Assembly (NCBI GenBank): GCA_963169105.1
Contig: OY720636.1
Coordinates: forward strand, 136,205,747-136,269,746
From: Ceriagrion tenellum
Lineage: Eukaryota > Arthropoda > Insecta > Odonata > Coenagrionidae
Length of the DNA stretch: 64,000 bases
Direction: 5' to 3'
Shown: piece after piece, positions 57,904 through 64,000 of the stretch
Position numbering within the stretch: position 1 is the stretch's first letter
Layout: each line of letters begins with the position of its first letter
Notes under the pieces: model-generated
Database searches by the model: none
Told to the model about the DNA's origin: nothing
Seen by the model: the letters and a program-made list of their open reading frames with translations, nothing else
Position numbers and translations under genes: made by a program

Positions 57904-58087
57904 TCTCCAAAAAAAAAGTTAATGAGATTTACATTCCTCTTTCCTGAAAATTGTAATTTTTTTCTTATAAACTAGTCAAGAGATCGCACTCTCCCCGTAC
58001 ATGGGGCAAGTGCGTCCCATGGCTGATGTGCAGTATAATTTAGCACTACAAGGTACACGGGGTAAGTGCGATTTGCCCAGAATATCT
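57904..58087 (+). repeat. Hairpin-containing repeat, copy 1
   Basis: Shares about 170 bp with 58565-58755, from TCTCCAAAAA through TTCTTATAAACTAGTCAAGA and GGGGCAAGTGCG to ATTTGCCCAGAA. Within the unit ATCGCACTCTCCCCGTAC and, about 70 bp later, GTACACGGGGTAAGTGCGAT are inverted repeats, so each unit can fold into a hairpin. A related GGGGTAAATGCG lies nearby at 57799. Confidence 0.9.
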
Positions 58088-58564
58088 GCTTCACATTGCT
58101 TTTTAAAGTACCATTTTATGTCTAACCATTCTTGAGAAATCAACTTTTATCTTATATAACGTACATCAATTTTGTTGGTTAATAAGGAAAAAAATGGAAT
58201 ATTATTCAAATAAATTTTTTTATGGAAATTACAATATTCGACTTGTACATATTAATTTTAAAGCATATTTTAAAAGCTAATATGCATAAAATCTGGCTAA
58301 GCAATGATAAAAATAATATAAATCTTATATTTGATAGCATATCTGAATACAAAATGGATTCTTATGAACAATTCGCTTCTTAAAAGTAGCTTATGTTCTT
58401 AATATGAACAAAAACAAATTAATGAAAATAAACTCATGGCATTCATTGAATAAAACACAATATGATTTGTTTACTTGTTTAAGTTGTACTCCGAGATGGA
58501 GAGGCAAAATGTTAACTTTCCTCGACGGCCAACCGAGGGTTTAGGTAATAGTTGTACAATGTCT

Positions 58565-58755
58565 TCTCCAAAAAGGTAATGAGATTTACATTCCTCTTTC
58601 CTGAAAATTGTAATTTTTATAATTTTTTCTTATAAACTAGTCAAGAGATCGCACTTTCCCCGTACATGGGGCAAGTGCTTCCCATGGCTGATGTGCAGTA
58701 TACTTTAGCACTACAAGGTACACGGGGTAAGTGCGATTTGCCCAGAAATTCTGCC
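58565..58755 (+). repeat. Hairpin-containing repeat, copy 2
   Basis: Same orientation as 57904-58087, very similar, with a TATAATTTTT insertion near 58616. ATGTCTTCTCCAAAA occurs on both sides (58558-58572 and 58756-58770). This looks like a 15-bp target duplication, although copy 1 is also preceded by TCTCCAAAAA, so part of that match may belong to the repeat. A 61-codon minus frame here is incidental. Confidence 0.85.
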
Positions 58756-58770
58756 TATGTCTTCTCCAAA

Positions 58771-61692
58771 ACACCCGCTCGAACGCTTGAAAAAAATTAG
58801 ATTTTCTTGACTCCAATTCCACGTTTACTCTAGCCCACGTCCAATAAGGGACGAAGTCAAGTAGTAGTTGTTTTCTTGCTGAGTTGTGAAACTCTAAAAA
58901 TTAACTCTTTCATGGCCGTGTAACAAGATGTTTGTTTCAGTTATGAAAATCGAATAAAAGCTGATTAAAATCGTACCTTGTAAAGAATTTGATAACAATT
59001 AGTTTCCAGCCGATTCACGGATCTAAAGACCAATAAATATTGGTTTTAAAAATCCAATAGAGAGAATGGAGACCAATAATTATTGATCAATTTTGCACTG
59101 GCAATGACAATGGGCACTTTGATCAATAATTAAAAAAATGTTTTCTTACGACCTCTAGAAAAGGTTTTCTGGTGATTGTTGGGAGTTTTACTTTTAAAAA
59201 TGTAGTAGCTATGCCAAAACAGTATGGCATTTCGTCGTTTAGTTAAATCCCCGGGAACTGATTTTCACATTAAAATCAGCATCGAGTAAAAATTAGCTCC
59301 GAAGCATCGAAATCGACTTAAGTCTTGAATTTGCATCCATATTTTTGACGCTGATTTTAGTGCTTAATTCAGTGCAGATCTCAGCATTGTGCACAAGGGC
59401 CTTTAGTTTCTCGGAACATCGTTGTTTTTGCCTTCAAAATGGGACGCTGTATGGGCAGAGCTGTTTGCAAAGACAATGAATGTCGATTATTGCTTGCTCA
59501 ACAGGATAGATGATATGTTATCAAATGTGATTCTCTCTAGAAGAACTCATCTGACATATATACATATTCTATTTGTATCCTGCGATTTGGGTACGTACGT
59601 ACGGGAAGGTACCGTCCAATCTAAAGACGAGTACACTAAATTTTCCCGACTGGATTAAAATCTTCGACCGAGCATTTTTAGGTTAGTTCCCTTAAACATA
59701 GATAAGATCATAATTGTTTAGGAAATGTTTTTCGTCATCCAGATATATGATAAATATTTTCATAAATATTTCTAATGAGATCCATGAATAAAGAAATCAG
59801 GATGCTGGTACACCTGGAGAGTTTTAGATATAGCTTCGGTATGTGTCAGATAAGGGCAGTTGAAAGCGAATGAAAGAATTTCGAGAAAAAACCCTTTTGG
59901 TGAAGTAGTTCTACTACCTTGAACTCTTTCATCTTCGTGCAACTCAGGGATTTGATCATTGTAGACCATGATTGATATAATACAGTACGATATATTTTCT
60001 ACACCCAGGCCTAAACTAAATTTTATTAACGTCATTAGCGACCGCCCCTCGCCCAAAAATGTGACTCGTTTCAATGAGGACAATATTCACATTTAAAGCA
60101 AAAGGCATCCAGGAAACGTAAAATTTTTATTACCAAGCCTTTTACTACAGTTTTCATATAATGCATCAATGTTCTTATAGTGCTATGTGAATATACCGAA
60201 AGCGTATTTGTTGCCGTTCATTGTTGCATCCAGATTATTCATATCTGAGATTTTCGCTCCACAGATGTAACAACTGATGTTTCCACTTTCATTCAATACA
60301 TTGAATACGTGAATAGATAATTAGTTTCTTTTAATTAAAGAAATATTTTACCTTATTGTATTTGTGCAGTTTTCATTACCAGTTTATAATAACTTACCTT
60401 ACCACTTATCATCGTGAGCAGCGTACAGAAATTTACGGCGTAATACCCCACTTTTACTGGTGTTAAAATTTTAATTTTGTCCACTTTTTGAATTTTGTCC
60501 AGCTTTTTTCGATGTGCGATATGTCCCACTTTGCGATGGAAGTATGAATTTTTTATTTCTCAATTTCTTTAAAGGAGCCTAAAGGTCTGATAGTATTGCA
60601 AGTAAGCTTAGAGCTGTGATCTTGAAACCATTTTATTGGGCAAGTCTGTGTAGAGTGAAAGGTGAAGCTGTAGAATAAATGGCATGGATTTCTATGTTTC
60701 TAGGAATACAATGATAAAAAATGAAGCTAATGCTCATTGGATCATACAGAAGTAACGGTGACCTTTTCAAACACTTTGTAGACCCAAAGGGATTCGACGG
60801 CGAATAAAGGAAAAATCTGAGCACTTCTCTGTGTGAATGAGATTCAACGTAGAGGATATGTAAGTAATATGGCGAATAATCGAGATTGCATAATTGCACA
60901 AATCGCCTACGCGAACCCTATGTGTATTCATTCTTCCTCCTTGTCGCCTCACCCCCCCCCCAACATAACTCCATTGAATACGGAGAAACTAAACGTTCTC
61001 CTACCATTAGTGATAGTCATTTTTGAAGCTAGCTTTCTGCTGAGGTTACCTGACCCCCATAAAGGAATGGTGCGATAGTGACATTATCAGACGGCTTTTT
61101 TTGAGAGTTTTTAAATGGCGTGACGTAGTCGACATTGACCCTACTATACCAAATGGACGAGTTAAATGCTAAAAACATGTCTTCTGAGGCCTCAATCGGC
61201 TGGGTGCATATAATTGAATTAGTTGCCTTACATTGCTGTTCCAAATATAGAATTATAATGTGTTTAGTCTAAACCTGCCCAAATCTGACGGCCAATTTAC
61301 CATCTATATTGCTTATTTTATATTTTCATTGCCTTTAGTTAACATTGAAAAATATATAACTGCTTAAAATTATGCTGACTTTTTTCCTTTAAAAAGATAT
61401 GGAGAATGATGCTGAAAATTCTTCAAATCGAATCATCGGAAGGGTCACTATCACCACAGGGTAATATCTGATAGGAATAAACTTAGTCCTCTTTCAGTAT
61501 GATAGCTATGTTTCCTATCTTCTATCAAAAAAGTTCATTGAAACCGACGGATGAAAATTAAAATAAACTAGACTAATTTAGATCTTTTTTTAAATGACCT
61601 TTCATATTAACTGAAGTAAGAGGGTGCAAGGGAAGGGCAAACAAGGGAGAGGAGGGCATAGTAATGGAAGTTTACGGGTTCGGGGAAGGACA
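58771..61692. other. Intergenic, no gene recognised
   Basis: AT-rich. Frames of 78-103 codons (59422-59658 plus, 59772-60083 minus, 60633-60899 minus) show no domains. Confidence 0.5.
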
Positions 61693-61992
61693 ATGAGGAT
61701 TGGATTGGATATTTAGGGAAGCGACCGACGGCTAATGTCATTTGCGCCATAGGGGATAGGTAAGGGGGAAAGTATGGATAGAAACCCGGCGTCGGTTGTT
61801 GTTCTTAACAAAAGGGGTATAGGGAACCACGGCTTAACGTCTCATCCGACAGACGGAGAACTCTATTTGAAGTGACCTCCACATGACACTGAAGTAGGGA
61901 TCGGGTTTCCTCTGAAAAACATCCACCTCTGCAGGGAATTGAACCCTGACCGCCCGTGTGGTAGACAAGGACTCTAGGTACCACACCGACGG
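61693..61992 (-). repeat. tRNA-derived SINE, near full length
   Basis: On the minus strand, starting near 61992: a tRNA-like head with GTCGGTGTGGTACCTAGAG (A-box region) and GGGCGGTCAGGGTTCAATTC (B box). A core follows containing TCTGTCGGATGAGACGTTAA GCCGTGGTTCCC, a core type shared by SINEs of many invertebrates. The body ends in ATATCCAATCCAATCC, a short (AATCC)n-like tail at the low-coordinate end. The 68-codon minus frame across it is incidental. Confidence 0.85.
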
Positions 61993-63600
61993 AAAGCGGA
62001 AAGAAGGTCATGTGATGATGATCCCAAGATGGAAAGGGTTGCTTAGTAAGAAGTCATATTTTAAACCTGAGGTCAAAATTTGAGAACATTTATAGTCCGT
62101 AGTATCATTTCAAGAGTAAAATCAAGGGAACAGCTAAATTTCTAGAGTTGCTAAAAAATCTACTTTAAATCCTTTGCCAAAACATAAAATTAATATTATT
62201 AAAACCATATGTTTTTTTTATGAGCTGCTTTGCGAAATGTGACTTGAGATCTGTCAGTTAAGTACACCGCTCATGTTTTCACATCGAGTTCTAAGTTTTT
62301 GGCTCGTTTGGCCTACATCATGAATTACCGACTTCAAAGTGTGACATCGTTACCTCTCTGAGGACTAGTGGCGGCACTTGCCGGTGAGTGGGGTACTAAG
62401 AGGGGAAGGAGGGGAGAGGATGGTCCAGAGGGGAAACTAGCGTTAGCCTAGCCATTTTGGTTTTCGAATAGCAAGTTGGAGATGGTTTCCCTGGTTGACA
62501 ACTTTCGGCTCCAGATCTAACAGTAAATTATTATTTTTTCCTTGACTCGGATGATTGGTTATCTAGGAATGGTTGAAATAGCGATCGTTATAGAGCAGAT
62601 GTGCCCAATACGATGAAATTCAACGATGACCTTCTTGAGAAATAATGTTCATGAATTGTGATATAGGATTGCAGTGCCTCATACCATAGGAATATGTGAC
62701 AAAAGGTTGACATAGGAATATGTGACGAAAGGTTGAATATTTTGTGGGATACAACAGAAAATTGCAATTTTCGTCAACCATGCGAGAGGTGTATTTTGAG
62801 CAATTGGATTGAAAACTTCAGTTAATTTTTCCACTGTGAAATACGTAGATATTAATGTTATCGATTAGCCATGAGTAAAAACATTCACTAAAACGTCAAA
62901 TAACAGTCACATTTTTCTAGAGTACAATTTTGTCTTTACTGTCAATATTTCTAATTTTTAACGATAATTGAGGTGCTAAAGAAAGATGAAGGTAGTACAA
63001 TCGCGAGAAAAGGGTGTGATCTATGGAGACAAGGAATGAAAATTAGTTTTAGAAACGCAAAAAGAGATTTGCACAGTAATATGAATGAAGAACGATTAAA
63101 TGTCATCTGAATAAGAAATTATAATAACGGTTAAGCTTGGGACTGATTCTTTATGCTACGCTATTACCCTAAAAAGTAGATGCGTTCAGTATTCAGTCAG
63201 AGAATTAATAATTATTTTATCTGATTGACTCTCCTACGAGTGTTTTACTATTCGGGCAGCACGGCATATTTTCTTCCTATTCAGTCTGATATCCAAATAC
63301 CCCATAACTCTTCCAATTATGTTTAGGCTACAGAGAAAATACTGCCTTCATCAAACAATTTAACATAAAAAATCAAAATCATGCTCTATGCCGAAAAATA
63401 TATAGATAAACCTAAAAGAGCTGCACTTTGATTAGAATTAAATATCTATCGTCTGGGAAGAAATACATTGCTGATCGTTCTAAAAAAAGCCCTTTATTAA
63501 GATAAATATACAGTACGACCAAATGTATGCAATTGAAGTATTCTATACATTACTGATTTTTAATACACCGTATGAGTCAATAGCATCAAAGAACAACAAT
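61993..63600. other. Intergenic, no gene recognised
   Basis: 62345-62470 is G-rich on the plus strand. 62685-62740 contains a short tandem duplication (CATAGGAATATGTGAC twice). Otherwise AT-rich with nothing recognised. Confidence 0.5.
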
Positions 63601-63631
63601 AGGAAACCACCTGTAGCACCACATGGTAATC

Positions 63632-63645
63632 GTTGCTAGGGCAAC
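63632..63645. promoter_or_regulatory. RFX X-box palindrome
   Basis: GTTGCTAGGGCAAC fits the X-box form of two half sites, GTTGCT and GGCAAC, around a 2-base spacer. RFX factors bind such sites in promoters of ciliary genes in animals, usually close upstream of the start. It lies about 290 bp before the partial coding exon at 63928 and about 70 bp before a good splice donor (GTGAGT, 63705-63710). A chance match is possible in 64 kb, but both half sites are strong. Confidence 0.55.
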
Positions 63646-63704
63646 AATAACCATTTCCTGTGAGCTAATGCAGCTGAGCAGTTGAAACTAGAAGTGGTAG
63701 CGTT
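63646..63704 (+). other. Possible first exon (untranslated) before a splice donor
   Basis: The stretch after the X-box ends in GTAGCGTTT|GTGAGTAATA, a near-ideal splice donor at 63705. The only ATG in it (about 63668) opens a frame that stops within six codons, so any exon here would be mostly untranslated or the start would lie in the next exon. The transcription start is not identifiable. Confidence 0.3.
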
Positions 63705-63927
63705 TGTGAGTAATATATACGAAGAAAACGCGACACCAGTGAAAAAATATTGAGCCGAAATATTCATTACTGAATATCCCATACTGACTATCGGAAAAAT
63801 GGGTGGTCTCAGTGAGGAATGACTTATTTATTTTCATTGATGTGTTCAGCTTAATTTTGAAAAAGTCGTACTTACAAGAATTGTCTCCGATAACCTAGCT
63901 AACGAATAATTCTATCTTGCATTTCAG

Positions 63928-64000
63928 TTTCATGTGTGAGATGCAGAAAAGAGGAGGAGGACGATCAGCCTAAAATTGACAAAAAGGAAAGAAGAATCAA
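63928..64000 (+). CDS. Partial coding exon of an unidentified host gene
   Basis: A pyrimidine-rich stretch and TTGCATTTCAG (ending 63927) form a strong splice acceptor. After it only one frame stays open to the window edge (from 63930), reading CVRCRKEEEDDQPKIDKKER, an acidic and lysine-rich segment with ordinary coding composition. The other two frames stop. With the X-box at 63632 and the donor at 63705, this suggests a plus-strand gene starting in the last 400 bp, perhaps a ciliary one. The segment is too short to identify, and an internal exon of a longer gene to the left is also possible. Confidence 0.45.

Noticed and set aside
1..64000. CRISPR arrays, operons, rRNA genes
   Set aside because: None seen; repeats lack regular spacing with unique spacers and the sequence is eukaryotic.

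Overview
This window is eukaryotic, almost certainly arthropod (probably an insect with a large, repeat-rich genome). It is AT-rich with long stretches that have no gene, it has no operons, and recognisable coding matter comes almost entirely from transposable elements typical of arthropods: mariner, hAT, a PIF/Harbinger-like element, several non-LTR (LINE) fragments, a gypsy-type LTR element, tRNA-derived SINEs and MITEs. The species cannot be named from the sequence alone. All identifications were made by eye; no database search was run.

Layout. 1-5000 is intergenic with a head-to-head SINE pair (621-801), a related SINE piece (3476-3525) and a LINE tail (4740-4800). 5057-6009 is an internally deleted mariner with intact ends and a TA duplication. 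6846-7503 is a probable hAT-type MITE with another inverted-repeat element nested in it (7145-7443); a second, longer copy of that nested family lies at 20501-21266. A tRNA-derived SINE is at 9378-9564. A 102-bp direct repeat pair is at 12434 and 12986. A LINE remnant is at 17790-18215, and a strongly strand-asymmetric purine/pyrimidine block fills 19080-20420.

23178-29451 is a nested stack: a MITE, two LINE 3' fragments and a mariner fragment. The second LINE fragment is cut cleanly by a 5,260-bp hAT element (24116-29375, 8-bp duplication GTTGCACC), which itself hosts a 1,395-bp Harbinger-like element (25056-26450, TTA duplication) and a small MITE (27174-27486). 32690-38560 holds three more LINE fragments on both strands and a foldback. 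41110-41535 is another LINE fragment, followed by the most interesting object: a gypsy-type LTR element (41576-45041) with a tRNA-Leu-like primer site and a decayed gag, no recognisable pol, and on the opposite strand a 535-codon open coiled-coil ORF headed by degenerate 15-residue repeats. This looks like a gene captured in antisense.

Three long foldbacks (33111-33263, 53120-53298, 57517-57668) share a loop design that resembles hammerhead-ribozyme cores, as described for Penelope-like elements; a fourth loop-like core is at 3970-4000. A repeat pair with internal hairpins lies at 57904-58755 and a full-length SINE at 61693-61992. The only good sign of an ordinary host gene is at the right edge: a canonical RFX X-box palindrome (63632-63645), a strong splice donor, and a splice acceptor leading into a partial coding exon (63928-64000) that runs off the window.
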